Below, piece after piece: positions 34,822 through 51,270 of a stretch of DNA of 64,000 nucleotides (the stretch's first letter is position 1; each line of letters begins with the position of its first letter). Position numbers and translations under genes: made by a program. Source of the stretch: Oreohelix idahoensis (Eukaryota; Mollusca; Gastropoda; Stylommatophora; Oreohelicidae); NCBI GenBank assembly GCA_024509875.1, contig JAMPIV010010569.1, positions 124,001-188,000 on the forward strand, written 5' to 3'. A model generated the notes under the pieces. The model searched no databases. It had not been told where the DNA came from and saw only the letters and a list, made by a program, of their open reading frames with translations.

Positions 34822-34975
34822 CATGATATCATCATCCACTCCCTGCTCTCTATGGAGCCTGGGGGCCACTTCTGCTATTGGTTGCTTATGAGGAAACCCG
34901 CACAAAGAAGTCACCAGCTCTTGCTGTGGACAGCCTCCATTGGAAAAACTAGACATGTAACACAAAAATGAAGTC
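34819..34975 (-). repeat. Element D fragment (3' end)
   Basis: On the minus strand it reads GAGGCTGTCCACAGCAAGAG, then GGTTTCCTCATAAGCAACC, GGCTCCATAGAGAGCAGGGA and GATGATGATATCATGGTG, then the TA run. It matches 39395-39600 and the tails of the other element D copies. Confidence 0.7.
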
Positions 34976-35257
34976 CGAGAAAATTTGTGAATGTTAAAAT
35001 TTGAAACGCTATGGCGTAAAGAAGGATGGCCTGTTTTTATGCTTCGTTTTCTTGGTAGTTTCTATACCTTCTTTGGAGTATGCTTTAATGTGCTGAGGTC
35101 AGTAAATCTGTTTTTATAAAAATGTGACATGTCAGGTTTTTCCTGTGGAGTCTTCATATGTGTGCGCATGTGTGTGTGTGTGTGTGTGTGTGTGTTCAGG
35201 GGGTCCATCAAAAGGATTCAAATCGGGCCCGCAACTACAAAGTTGGCCCTTCAGGAC

Positions 35258-35330
35258 ATAGTATAGTGAAGTCTCTAATATTTCACTCCTCTCAGGCCTT
35301 ATCTGCTACGGACTACCTTTACATTTTACA
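35258..35330 (+). mobile_element. SINE family C tail fragment
   Basis: ATAGTATAGTGAAGTCTCTA, then CACTCCTCTCAGGCC and GGACTACCTTTAC match the last 75 bp of the copy at 1598-1857. A (GT)n run lies just upstream at 35159-35194. Confidence 0.55.
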
Positions 35331-35574
35331 TTTAGCTCTACAGTAAATCATTTTACAGTATGTGAGCAAGTAGACATAACGATATGAGCATGAAAAAAAC
35401 ATTATGAGAGGGCGGAAAGTAGTTTCTCAGAGTGTACCATCACGAAAACAGATGGAAAACGTTGGAGATTGCTTACAGCTAACCTTCAACGCCAAGTTGG
35501 CCTATAATCTTATATGAGAAAGAATAGGCAAGGAAGTCTAAAACTTCTATTTTCTTAATAGTTGTATCAAATAA

Positions 35575-35645
35575 ACACTGTCGCTGCCGAAGGCTGAAGA
35601 AAGTATCAATAATGTAAGCCGAAACCTCTCAGAACAAATAAATAT
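35575..35645 (+). other. CTGAAGA...GCCGAAAC motif, Penelope-like end candidate
   Basis: GGCTGAAGAAAGT...TAAGCCGAAACCTC, followed by AAATAAATATG, resembles the conserved ends of Penelope-like retroelements, whose terminal repeats often contain a hammerhead ribozyme core (CTGANGA...GAAA). Stems I and III were not verified. Confidence 0.25.
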
Positions 35646-35854
35646 GAGGTATGCTGCGATTAACTTTTTGAGAGACCACACAGTGACACTATCTGAATCT
35701 AGAAAGTATTATTCTGGGTGAGCAAGCGTGAACAAAAGCTGTGGCAGGATGCCAGAATGTGAGATCCACAAGTATTGTTGAGCCCTGAAAAATTTCACAG
35801 AAAACAAAATACACTACGCCCCGCGCTGTCCCCGGGGGGTCTCTCCCTGGGGAA

Positions 35855-36085
35855 ACAAAAACAAGAATAGAACTACTGCTCCCTCAGGCATGTCGTAAGA
35901 GGCGACTAATATGAGGTTGTGCTTGAGGCTGACAACATCATCATGTCAAATAAACTGCTACAGAAACCACTGCTACAAGAACACATAACTTTGTTGCTGT
36001 AGATTTTCTGACAAAAAGGCCAGCTGCTGTTGTGGCGCTATGCTCCAACGGGAGCAAACAGGGACATGAATAAAGGAAGAAGCAC
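35855..36085 (+). repeat. Element D, unexpanded copy
   Basis: The best single reference for the element: GGGGTCTCTCCCTGGGG, ACTACTGCTCCCTCAGGCAT, GTCGTAAGAGGCGACTAATA, TGAGGTTGTGCTTGAGGCTG, ATGTCAAATAAACTGCTACA, GAAACCACTGCTACA, then GGCCAGCTGCTGTTGTGGCG, CTATGCTCC and AGCAAACAGGGACATGAATA. About 230 bp, no open frame, no tRNA-like promoter, no poly(A). Confidence 0.75.
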
Positions 36086-38662
<2,577 letters not shown>

Positions 38663-38837
38663 CAGCTCCGATGAAATTAAAATCCGCGTGGAAACATTAG
38701 TTCCATTAAAATTACATAGTTAAAAAAACGGAAGTGCAACATAAAACTGGGCATTTTTTATTTCCCCTTTACTTAAAAGTGTGTAGTTAAACATTTTAAT
38801 TATCTTGTAAAATATGCAACCGTGTGGTTATTAATTA

Positions 38838-39056
38838 GGCCCGTATTTTCTTGACCATCGGCACACTAGATGTGATGTGGTCAGCATCACGCCGGCCGCC
38901 TTAACCTTCCCAGAGTTGCTCTGGTCTCCAATTCATGAGGCTGGGTCGACCCCGGAGCCGTTTGCGGTCTAAAAATTCCCACCTCAACTGGGGATCGAAC
39001 CATGGACCACCGAGCTAGGAAGCCAGTGCACTAACCACTGCGCTACAGTGGCTCCC
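38838..39056 (-). mobile_element. SINE family B, shorter 3' end
   Basis: Head GGGAGCCACTGTAGCGCAGT with B-box-like GGTTCGATCCCC on the minus strand. It is flanked by GTGGTTATTAATTA (38824-38837 and 39057-39070). The 3' end stops at ACGGGCC, about 48 bp before the GGGATCC end of the other copies. Since the target duplication is intact, this is a genuine alternative 3' end rather than a later deletion. Confidence 0.9.
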
Positions 39057-39394
39057 GTGGTTATTAATTACAAACAGAAAATAACACTTTTAACATGTGT
39101 GTTACGACCCTTGATTTCATTTGAATTTCGCTGAAAAAATTAGGGGCATGTTTACAAATTATCGGAAAAAGTTAAATAATTCTCCTGTCATAATTACAAT
39201 AATAAATTATGAAATAACCCCACGGTGTTACCCCACAGTACGTAAAGAGAAACTGTGCCAAAATTCATTAAGTAATAATAAGGCATGCGGATTTGTATTA
39301 AGAACATAGAAACAACGCGACACTGCATTATATATATATGTGTGTGTGTGTGTATATATATATGAAACATTTAAACTGCTTGTATAATAAATAT

Positions 39395-39600
39395 GTACAC
39401 CATGATATCATCATCCACTCCCTGCTCTCTGTGGAGCCTGGGGTCACCTCTGTTATTGGTTCCTTGTGAGGAAACCCGTACGAAGCAGTCACAGCTCATG
39501 CAGTGGTGGTTCATATGTCAAGTTATTTGCAGTGATGAGGTTGTCAGCCTCCTATGCCCCTATACATCCACAAGCAAGCTGTACATGTCAAAACACAAAT
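39395..39600 (-). repeat. Element D copy, 3' two-thirds
   Basis: On the minus strand: GAGGCTGACAACCTCATCAC, ACATATGAACCACCACTGCA, GGGTTTCCTCACAAGGAACC, GGCTCCACAGAGAGCAGGGA and GATGATGATATCATGGTGTA. No internal array. Confidence 0.7.
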
Positions 39601-40866
39601 ATAAAATGATAAAATGTACATATTACAACGTATCTTGATATCGTGTGAGCACAGACGTTTGGCACAGGAAACGTCCGAACGTTGTTAGGCAACTAATTTA
39701 AGATGCCATCTCCTTCAGGTGAGTTAGGTGCCTAACTGGGTGCACTTGAAGTAGGATCCTATAATTTAAGGCGCAAAGTGATGTCTCTGGGGCTACTCTC
39801 TTCTATCTATTCTTAGAATTCATGTTAAGTTTTATGGCCTGTCCTATTTTAAAGTCTTAATATTCCTTGTTCCTGGCTGTCTATGATTTTTTCTTGACGA
39901 AACTGGAAGTCAGTGAAGTAGTCTTACAATGCTGTAGCATATAAACGAAATTGTCTGCCTACGCACCCAAGTTGCTACTTTAAGGGAAAGTCCAATCAAG
40001 AGCAGTCTATCATAGCATCTCAAATGCTAAACCAATTGTAAATAAGTGTCTGACTGCGGTAGGGGTCTATTCCCCCACTACTCTCCTCTCATGTAGAACA
40101 TTACTACATGAAACCATAAGGTAACATGTGATTTTCAAACTCCATTACCATATAAGGTCTGCCTGTCATGTTTACAAACTCACTACTTCACATATCTAAC
40201 ATTATAACCTCTTCCAAGATGTTATTTTCTTGTAATTGTGTAAAAGTCCATCTGCTGCAAGTATTATACCTGTCCGTGTCTTAATCTTTATCAAGATTGT
40301 TATCTTCCTACATCCCAGTGAGATAGGCCGTGTATTTGGGCACGGCATGTTTGTAAACTAACACCGTATCATGTGACAACATGGTTTCGTTTATCTTACC
40401 AAATAGACAGTATGGGATACAATAGGAATGTCGTTCAGTGCAGACGCTTACTCTGTCTTGATATGACGATAAGTGAAAAATCAATGTTCGCTCCTTCGCT
40501 ACGTGTCGCCGATAACAAAGGAGAAATTAACGAGGAGAGATGGGTGTAAGAGGTATGACAAGATGTGATAATGAAACCTTGAACGATGAAAGCGAAAACA
40601 ACGAAAACCTGAAGAATTAGCACGTAAACGGAATCTCTTCTTCTTCTTTGATCCATAACCACCAACCGTCAAAGCAGTCAGCAGCCATCACGCCTGGTGG
40701 CGTCTTGTAGGGCAGCAATATATATAATATATATATATAAACGGAATAGTGAAGAAATAATGCCGGAGAGGAGTGAAGATCGGAGAAAAAGAAGGAATAT
40801 ATTTCGTGACAATAATTAGAGAAAGCAATAAAAGTACCAAGAGAATAATAACAAATACACACGGGC
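39601..40866. other. Unassigned stretch
   Basis: No gene or transposon end recognised. Open frames on the minus strand are under 100 codons and hydrophobic by composition only. Confidence 0.4.
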
Positions 40867-40871
40867 ATAAT

Positions 40872-43290
<2,419 letters not shown>

Positions 43291-43578
43291 ATAATAAATA
43301 CTAGATCAAACATCCCCCTAGCATTGATGGCGAGAAACCAGAATTCACTCCGAGATTCGATCATTACCGCTGCGCGTGTTAAACACTTGCCCAGAGAAAG
43401 ATTGCCGTCAAATGAAATATGAGTGTGTTATCCAAACAGTGACGGGTTTTGTTCTCAGCTCCCGTGATTGTTTGAAACAAACAGAGCTCCAGTGTCACGG
43501 ACAAGCATTGATTAGCGCTTTCTGGAGGTATGAAAGCTTACCTTCATCTACTCTCACATTGGTAGGTACCATTCACTT

Positions 43579-43850
43579 TTTTTTTTAACCAGCGGCACTT
43601 GGGCTTTCAGCCCTTCGGCCCAATGACATGTCATTGCGAGGCTGGGGAACCTGAGGACTTTCCTTCAAACCCGGTCAGGAGCTTCGCTCCTTCCCATCCA
43701 CAGAGGGTTTATCACAGGAGCCGTTCAGGTTATTCAGTCAAATCTCCGGTCGTAAACATTCCTTCAAACGCCGACGCCCGGGTTTGAACCATGAACACCT
43801 GGTCGCCAGTACAACGCCGAAGCCATTACACCAGCGCGGCTCCCAATATC
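43579..43850 (-). mobile_element. SINE family A
   Basis: Same head, B box (GGTTCAAACCCGG) and body as the copy at 26998, about 97% alike by eye. The A-run is short (about 8). It is flanked by ATTCACTT (43571-43578 and 43851-43858), extendable to TA(C/T)CATTCACTT with one change. Confidence 0.9.
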
Positions 43851-43904
43851 ATTCACTTAAAAGTGGAGCACTGGACTTCAATTAGTGCACGACAACCTCT
43901 AGTG

Positions 43905-44118
43905 CAGTGTTTCTCAACCTTTTTGTGTTCACGGCACACTTTTCAATGTTCCAAAAATTTGCGGCACACCTATTTGACTGAAACTTGAAAGGTTATCGAC
44001 ACAAGTTCCTGCGACAGACTACCGAGCCATATGTCGTATAACGACACATGTTTGTGTAATTGTCGAGACGTTTATACAACTACTTAGAGAAGCTTGCATA
44101 AGCAGGAAGAGATAATAT
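43905..44118 (+). mobile_element. hAT-type end fragment
   Basis: It starts CAGTGTTTCTCAACCTTTTT, a typical hAT (Charlie-like) terminus, followed by GTTCACGGCACAC and TTTGCGGCACACC. The opposite terminus was not found. A SINE inserted at 44132 may interrupt it. Confidence 0.5.
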
Positions 44119-44131
44119 AAGTAACAAATAT

Positions 44132-44421
44132 GGGAGCCGCGCTGGTGTAATAGCTACGGCGTTGTACTGGCGACCAGGTGTTCATGGTTCAAACCCGGGC
44201 GTCAGCGTTTGAAGGAATGTTTACGACCGGAAATTTGACTGAATAACCTGAACGGCTCCTGCACACAAATCCCGCGTGGATGGGAAGGAGCGAAGCTCCT
44301 GACCGGGTTGGAAGGAAAGTCCACTGACCCCCCAGCCTCGCCCAGCCTCGCAATGACATGTCATTGGGCCAAAAGAGCTGGAAAGCTCGAGTGCCGCTGG
44401 TTAAAAAAAAAAAAAAAAAAA
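44132..44421 (+). mobile_element. SINE family A
   Basis: Head GGGAGCCGCGCTGGTGTAAT, B box GGTTCAAACCCGG, tail of about 19 A. It is flanked by GTAACAAATAT (44121-44131 and 44422-44432). It has a local duplication, CCAGCCTCGCCCAGCCTCG, not present in the other two copies. Confidence 0.92.
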
Positions 44422-44503
44422 GTAACAAATATCGTAAAAGCAACGAAAGAAGTTGGCAGTAACTAATGATAACGCTTTGCATAAACAGGGAGAGAAGTTA
44501 GTC

Positions 44504-44895
44504 CAGCTTTTCTCAAATCTTGTTATCCTGGAGGAACCCTTGAAATAATGTTCAGGTCTCAGGCAACCCTTGCATACAAATTATTAAACATACATCTCAC
44601 AGTACGTTGGAGAGGCTGGCGTCATCAGCCTACTGTTCTACCCTATGTGCAATACAGCCCTAAAAAATTACCAATAGCCTCCATTATCTCGCGTCAAAAA
44701 CCAAGAATGGGCTCAACCAAGTGAGCATGTCTCTAGCGAGCACTGCCTGACGGGGTTGCTCGGTCGCTGCCCACTACTGCGAGCGCTAACATCGCACCTT
44801 GCGCGAAGTTAAAAAACGACGTTTATTTTTCTTCAACCACGATCTCTGGCAGAACCCCTAGTGATCTGTCGCGGAACCCCGGTTGAGAAACCCTG
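44504..44895 (+). mobile_element. hAT-type MITE, 392 bp
   Basis: The left end is CAGCTTTTCTCAAATCTTG and the right end, inverted, is CAGGGTTTCTCAACCGGGG. The interior has CTTGAAATAATGTTCAGGTC and GGCAGAACCCCTAGTG, both common in Charlie-like elements. The 8-bp flanks AGTTAGTC and AACTAGTC match at six positions. No transposase. Confidence 0.65.
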
Positions 44896-44903
44896 AACTA
44901 GTC

Positions 44904-45539
44904 GCATAACGACAGAAGCTGGTATAATAATACAAGCATTATAAATATATTTTAAAAACTCGTAAACTATTCGACTGACCAACATACGGATTTTCACGAG
45001 AGCATCATTAGAAACTACTATTTTAATGTTGTATCATTTAAAAAAAAAACAATTATTTAACATAGTTCCCGCCCTCTTTTATTTTAGTTAGTTTGTCCAT
45101 GACGAAGGTCTTGTGGCCGTAACGAAAGAAATTCTCTTTGTCTTTGCCTCAGTAAGACACATCACCCTTTTCACTGACCCCGCTGTCTAACAATAACACG
45201 TTTTCGTAACTAACTAAAGAAACAAATGTGTGTGTATGCCAAAAATTAATGAACTAAAATCAATACATATGCAACATTAATTATGCTAGAGAAAACTCTG
45301 CCTCAGATCAACAATGTGTGGAAAGTACATATGGACTGTGAGTGATTATATACCCGGGTGAATGAACGAATGAATTCTGTGTTTATTCGGCTATAATATG
45401 AAAGAAGCTCTGAAGTAATTGGCTTCAGTTACCCCGCCCCTGAAAAAAACTGTTATAATATATGAAGCTATGCTGCAGTTATTATGTAAACGGTTTTTGC
45501 GAAGGTTATGAACCCCGTGTAGTTTGGGGGAGGGGGGGG
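44904..45539. other. Mostly unassigned, with a retroelement tail fragment
   Basis: At 45365-45440 the string GAATGAACGAATGAATTC, then GTGTTTATTCGG, resembles the GTTC-tailed retroelement end (minus strand) seen at 20120 and 11480. CATGACGAAGGTC...CGTAACGAAAG at about 45099-45130 resembles Penelope-type ends. No gene. Confidence 0.35.
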
Positions 45540-46735
45540 GGCTATGTGGAGACGAGAGAATATTGCTACCGCTCCCTCTGTCATGTCGTTAGGGGCGACT
45601 AGATATGAGACTGTGCAAGAGGTTGGCAACCTCATCTTGTAAAACAAACTGCCACTGAATCCTACGCTGAAACCTACGCTGAATACATTAACTACCGAAT
45701 TGAAAAACACACTGTGGCCGAATTAAATTTAGTCCCATTTTCATCCTGTAGGTGTTTGCACAAAGTAAGCTGTAGTTTTCGTAATTCTTTACAGATTTTT
45801 ATGAATTACACGCCATTTTAAAGATAAATGAATGTACTATTACAATAAACACCGGTTGTAACTCTAATAGAGGTTGTTGCTATTTAACGGCCCTCCGATG
45901 GCTGAGGACTTGCAATATTTTGACAATTATAACAGCTTGCGCCCCATCTCTATCACAATCACAATTTCAATCAATGTGCACACCGTTTTCACTCTTGTCC
46001 TCGTCGCTAGATCTGTAAATCAATTGTTGAAACACGTTTCTATCCTATTCAGCCGTTAGACGAGATGTACACGCATTTGTTGTTGTCCTATCACTAGTTG
46101 CCACAGTAATCAGTTTTACACGATTTGGTAACTAACCCAAAGCGCTGAAAAATATGAATATAATATCAATTTTCCATTGTTCTGTAACAACCATGCTTTG
46201 GGAATTTGTTTTCCGGTGGCAACTTAAAATCTCGAACCAGATCAGAGAGTGTTTCAATACATTTCTCATTAGTTTTATTACTAAAATTAGATTGGTGCTC
46301 TGAGCGGCTTGCGGTCCAAATGTGATTATTTTGTGAGCCGCTGACAGCGGCTTGCGGTAGTTAATGTGTGAAACCTACACTGAAACCTACGCTGAAACCT
46401 ACGCTGAAACCTACACTGAAACCTACGCTGAAACCTACGCTGAAACCTACACCGAAACTTACGCCGAAACCTACGCCGAAACCTACGCTGAAACCTACGC
46501 TGAAACCTACGCTGAAACCTACGCTGAAACCTACGCTGAAACCTACGCTGAAACCTACACTGAAACCTACACTGAAACCTACACTGAAACCTACACTGAA
46601 ACCTACACTGAAAGTGCACATGAATGCTTTGGTCATGGCTATACTGCAAGGGGGCTCACAGAGAAAGAAAAGGGAAATTGTAGTGATGTTACTGAAGGAA
46701 AACAACGTCTTCTCTCTCTAACATAGACATTTGTT
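45540..46735 (+). repeat. Element D copy with a 12-bp array, split by a piggyBac-like element
   Basis: The head (CGCTCCCTCTGTCATGTCGT, GGCGACTAGATATGAGACTG, GGTTGGCAACCTCATCTTGT, CAAACTGCCACTGAA) leads into GAAACCTACGCT units. After two units the array is broken at 45683 by the 685-bp element and resumes at 46369 for about 20 more units. Then come GTGCACATGAATGCTTTGGT, CTGCAAGGGGGCTCACAGAG and AAAAGGGAAATTG. All frames are open across the array. These are not genes. Confidence 0.85.
45684..46368. mobile_element. piggyBac-like element, copy 2 (TGAA target)
   Basis: 685 bp, inverted relative to copy 1, with ends TACATTAACTACCGAATTG and (inverted) CACATTAACTACCGCAAGC. It is flanked by TGAA (45680-45683 and 46369-46372), which belongs to the 12-bp unit. 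Removing the insert plus one TGAA restores the array register. It shares the subterminal CCGCTG-CAGCGG hairpin with copy 1. Confidence 0.82.
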
Positions 46736-47765
46736 TTGTGCTCTTATAGCAAATGCGCAAAATTCTTCTATAACATTTATGCTCGAAAGCCTGAATCCTT
46801 CGCTCCGTATCTGCAGTGAGTGTCCAGCCCTCACACCCATACAAGAGAATAGATAATACAAGTGATTTGTATAATTTGATCTTCACAGGAAAACTGATGT
46901 TACTTTTCCAGATCACATTCAACCTTGTCATGGCAGCTGAGGCCATCTCAAGTCTGTCTTGATTTCTTTATTTGATCTTCCATCACTACATATAGTGGAC
47001 CCGAGATATTTAAAGGTGTTAACTTCTTCTAACGTTTGCCCATTTAACGTAATGTTGGTCGGAACATGTTTCTTATGGCTATTCACCAATATCTTGCTTT
47101 TTTCTATATTAATTTCCATCCCATACGTTCTTGTTACTTTCTCCAGTCTAGAGGTAAGGTCTTGAAGTTCTGATTCTGATCCAGCTATCAGATCAATATC
47201 ATCAGCAAAACGTAGGTTGCACAGAGGTCGGCCTCCAATCGATATGGTTGATTTATAATCGTAGAGAGCCTCTTGCATAATATGTTCTAGATAAATATTA
47301 AAGAGCACTGGGGACAGGATACATCCCTGCCGAACTCCTACAGTTGTTTTGAAAAATTCTCCAATGTCGTTGCTTGCAAAAACAGCACTGCTTGCGTCCT
47401 TGTATAGTGCTTCAATGATATCTATGATGTTGGTATCAAAATTGAATTTTCTCATTACTTGCCATAAGCCTTCATGCCAGACTCGATCGAAGGCTTTTGT
47501 GAAATCGATGAAGTTATGGTATAAATCGTGTTGATGTTGGAGATGTTTTTCGATAAGTAATCTAATATTGAAGATTTGTTCTGAGGTACTTCTTTTTGGT
47601 CTAAAGCCAGCCTGTTCCTCTGACAAGATTTCTTCTGATTTCTGTTTTATTCTGTTCAAAAGTATCCTTAACATCACCTTACTTGGAATGACTAATAAGG
47701 CGGAGAGGTAGGATGGTTGTGAGAGACAGCTGTCTGCATCAAATCACTTCTGAAGCTTTATGATG
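46700..47765 (-). pseudogene. LINE reverse transcriptase fragment, family with LQHQHDLYH motif
   Basis: On the minus strand it starts near HIIKLQK and reads LLVIPSKVMLRILLNR, SEEQAGFRPKRSTSEQIFN, LYHNFIDFTKAFDRVWH, TTVGVRQGCILSPVLFN, LRFADDIDLIAGSESE (the FADD catalytic pair) and TFKYLGSTI. After a frame change near 46935 it reads MTRLNVIWKSNIS, LLYGCEGWTL and CYRRILRI. It lacks the endonuclease and its 3' end. It belongs to a family different from the LINEs at 27.4 kb and 48.3 kb. Confidence 0.87.
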
Positions 47766-47789
47766 TGACAATCGGCGATATGGAGGCGC

Positions 47790-49608
47790 TTTAACCTCTT
47801 CACTCCCCACTGCCTTGTGGGTTTGACTGTTTAGTCAAAGGCTAGCGGAGACAACCGTACACAAACTGACGGAAAACAACGAGAAACTACCGTCCTATTA
47901 TCCCTTGTATAATTATGAATCGAAACAACTTCCTTGTAAAAGACAACGACGTTTTGGGGGATTCCAGAGGAATCACCTCGTCCGATAGGGAGCATCATAT
48001 TCTACAGGCGATACCCGATCGTCGTCAAGCTACTGTTGGCAAAATTAGAATTAAGGGATCCCGTTACATGCCCATTGAGGCATATTGGGAATATGGTGTT
48101 AGGCCCATATTTTCTTGACCATCGGCACACTAGGGGTGATGTGGTCAGCATCACGCCGGCCGCCTTAACCTTCCCAGAGTTGCTCTGGTACCCAGTTGGG
48201 GCTGGGTCGACCCAGGAGCCGTTTGCGGCCTAAAAAATCCCACCTCATCTGGGGATCGAACAACAGACCACTGAGCTAGGAAGCCAGTGCACTAACCACT
48301 ATGCTACCGCAGCTGCTGTTGGCAAAATTAGAATTAAGAAAAACTTAATCATAGGAACTTGGAATGTCAGGACACTAATGCAGAATGGAAATATTAGACA
48401 ACATCAAGATGGAAATGGAAAGAATGAATGTAAATGTATTAGGGCTATGTAAAATGCGATATACTGAAACAGGTGAAATATATTCTTACAACTACAAAAT
48501 AATTTATTCCGGAGGAAATAAACATGAAACAGGGGAAACATAATACTAGATGCAGAAAGAGCATATAAAGGGATTTTTGGCAATATCAGATCGAGTCCTG
48601 TTAGTTAAACTGAGTGGCAGACCAAGTGATATTAATTTTACACAAATATATTCCCCAACAGCAGGTAGTACAGAAGAAGAAATTGACACATTTTACAATG
48701 AACTTGATATGGCAATGACTCAGAGTAAATCTTATGAGACAACTGTTGTGCTTGGAGACTTCAATGGAAAAGCTGGAAATTAAAAATTTCATGACGTAAC
48801 TGTTGGTTATGGTTGGGAAAAAGAAATGAGAGAGGTGACAAACTGATAGAGTGGGCAAGAACGCATGATATGATAGTAGGAAACATCTGGTTTAAACAGC
48901 ATCCTAGACGCCTTGGGGCGTGGAAAAGTCCAGGGAACAATGTTCATAATCAGATTGACTACATACTCATATGCAGGAGATTTAGAAACAGTTTGAAATC
49001 TGTGAAAACTGAGTCAGGAGCAAAAGCGAGCATGTACCAGTAATACGAAAACTTAGAATAAAATTGAAGAAAGTAAAGCGAGCTTCAAACAACATTAAGT
49101 TAAACTTGGCCTTACTTAAATCAGATAAGGAAATGACTGAAAGATACACATTACTATACAGAATAGGTACAATGCAATAAAAAAAAAATACAGAGCATAG
49201 ATGAACAGTGGGAAATGCTAAAGGAATCAATACATCAAACATCAAAAGAAATCGTACCACAAGTAAAGAGGACTGCAAAGAAGGAGTGGATGACAGATGA
49301 AATTTTAAAACTGATGGATGCAAGAAGGAAGAAGAAGCAAGACAACGAATAATATGACAGACTAAATAAGGAAATAGAAGGATCATTGTTAATGGGTCAT
49401 GAGAACATGATAGAAAGGTGGACAGAATACATCAAGGAGCTGTATGATGATGAAAGACCAGATTTGAACGACCAGGACAGTTGTGAAGGACCTCCAATAC
49501 TTGTGGCAGAGGTAGAGGATGCCATGCGTCACATGAAGAAAGGCAAAGCGCGTGGACCAGATAACGTAACAGTAGAGGAAATGGAAGTTATGTGAGAATT
49601 TGGAGTCG
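47790..49608 (+). pseudogene. LINE 5' half (5' region, endonuclease, start of RT), interrupted
   Basis: Upstream non-coding sequence (47790-48340) is interrupted by a SINE. The endonuclease then starts LIIGTWNVRTLMQNGN and contains YSPTAGSTEEEIDTFYNEL and VVLGDFNGKAGN, followed by NQIDYILICRRF. The middle is degraded. The RT region begins VEDAMRHMKKGKARGPDNV and breaks off after EEMEVM-stop-EFGV at 49608, where LTR-like sequence begins. Frameshifts and stops are present. The TTTAACCTCTTCACTCC string at about 47788 could be an unrelated piggyBac-type end. Confidence 0.8.
48056..48315 (-). mobile_element. SINE family B with a 23-bp target duplication
   Basis: Inserted into the LINE 5' region. 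The left flank 48033-48055 (CTGTTGGCAAAATTAG...) is repeated exactly at 48316-48338, a 23-bp duplication. Minus-strand head GCAGCTGCGGTAGCATAGTG, B-box region GTTCGATCCCC, 3' end TAACGGGATCC. The perfect long duplication suggests a young insertion. Confidence 0.93.
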
Positions 49609-51270
49609 TGTCGTGTGGTGAGTATTGGGGCAACTACGACAGTAGTTTTCGCCTGGAATAACTTATGAGATATTAGGTAGGTCTCCAGAAATTGGCTCGT
49701 TAAGAAAGGATAGAGACCAATCCGAGATAAGGACAAGAAGAAGAGAATGCGAATGCTTTCCACTGGACAGTGTTTTCTATTGAAATGTGGAAAGAGTTCT
49801 GTTTCTCCACGATCTTAGCTTCTGCCCTTAGATCCCGTAACAGAAAAAGCACCCAACCTCATCTGAGTGTAGAAATTCCCCTATATGTAAATATTTAACA
49901 CCGACAGCACAAGTGATACATTAACAAACTAGATAATGATCAAACGATTAGTGGGTTTATTAATTAAATATCTACACATATAGGGTTAGTAGTGGTTAGA
50001 ACGTGATGATGGTAAAGACGATTCACACATAACACACAGATGAGATATCAATATTGTAGTTAATTAAATAGAAGAATGAATTTGTGTAAAGCGAAACGAT
50101 GATGATGTGGTATGATACGTGTTACCAAAATTGTTAGTAATCTACACAGTCCATGAGTCTCTAAATGCTTCCCCCGGGTAGTATGATTCACATTTTGGAA
50201 TAGAATGTCCTAAGTTGTTATAAGTTATGTCGAATGGGGTATCTCTAAGTCGAGGACGTTCTGATGAAAACTTGTGTCGTACTGAGAACGTTGACGATAT
50301 ATAGTTTGAAAATATCTCTGTAGCGTTGATTAACAGGTAACAGTTGTCGTATGAAAAATGTATGTGTCCTAATCCCCGAAGGGCACTGGCTAGACTGGAT
50401 ATCTTCACGAAATGTTCTTGATATGTATACTCATTAACTTGAGTATGTAATCGTGATTCATAAAATATACTTTGGAATCTGCTTCATAGAATGCGCTTAA
50501 GAGTGTGTTGCACTTGGTATAAATATGAGATTCAACTTTTGAGCTCTTTAGCTTGACTTCAGATGGTAATCTTCCGATGAAGCCGAACTTTATATGGGTA
50601 ATCCACTGTAAGCTTTAGATTGACTCATGTAGTAGCTTTTGAGTGATTTGAACTTTATATAACTATGTACTGAACTTGCGCGCATGTGATATAAATGCTG
50701 CGTCCACCTTCTTGATCGTGGGCGAGAAATATTCCTTTTTAAGTGAGGAACGAAGAATATCCTATGGCGAATTCTGCTAGCGAAATGTCCGTTTTGATAA
50801 CGTACTTCTGGTTAGACGTCAGACACGTAGCGTGTAGACTCAGACTTCTGATTGACTGAAGACACACAAAAGTCTTCGTAAGCTTTCACACTTAATATCA
50901 CTGGGAGACTTTCATTTATTATACTTCTCACTATTGATCTCTATGAGTTCGATTCTAATGATGTTAAATATATTGTGCATGAGAGTGTGTGCGTATGGAA
51001 AATATGATGAAGATTTAACAAGCTAAATGAAGGTGAAGTATGAACTATTAATTACTTCCTATCAGCCTATCATCTTAGAGGAAAATCTTCTGATTTTATT
51101 AATCATTTATGAGAAGAATTAATTGAAAAACTATCTTTCGCACATTTAGCTGTGAGGTTAAGATGAATAAAGAATAATAAAAAAGTATTAACAATCTGTA
51201 TAAGATCTACTAACCTTTTTCTTCCCTTCGCAAAATCCTTTAAGAACGCAATATAACACAGATATGAAAC
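49609..51270 (-). mobile_element. Probable LTR fragment of the large-LTR type
   Basis: It starts TGTCGTGTGGTGAG on the plus strand, like the large LTR at 28361, and cuts the LINE frame. On the minus strand it has TATATAAAG near 50655 and AATAAA near 49956-49961. Its outer end is missing where it meets the truncated LTR at 51271, so no target duplication can be read. No coding sequence is seen. Confidence 0.4.

Noticed and set aside
46326..46726. Open frames such as KPTLKPT or FSVGFSVG repeats
   Set aside because: Translation of the 12-bp element D array in several frames on both strands. No start context or non-repeat domain.
46700..49608. Inverted LINE halves suggesting a twin-priming event
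   Set aside because: The minus-strand RT (LQHQHDLYH type) and the plus-strand 5' half (KKGKARGPDNV type) look like different LINE families, so they are more likely independent insertions.
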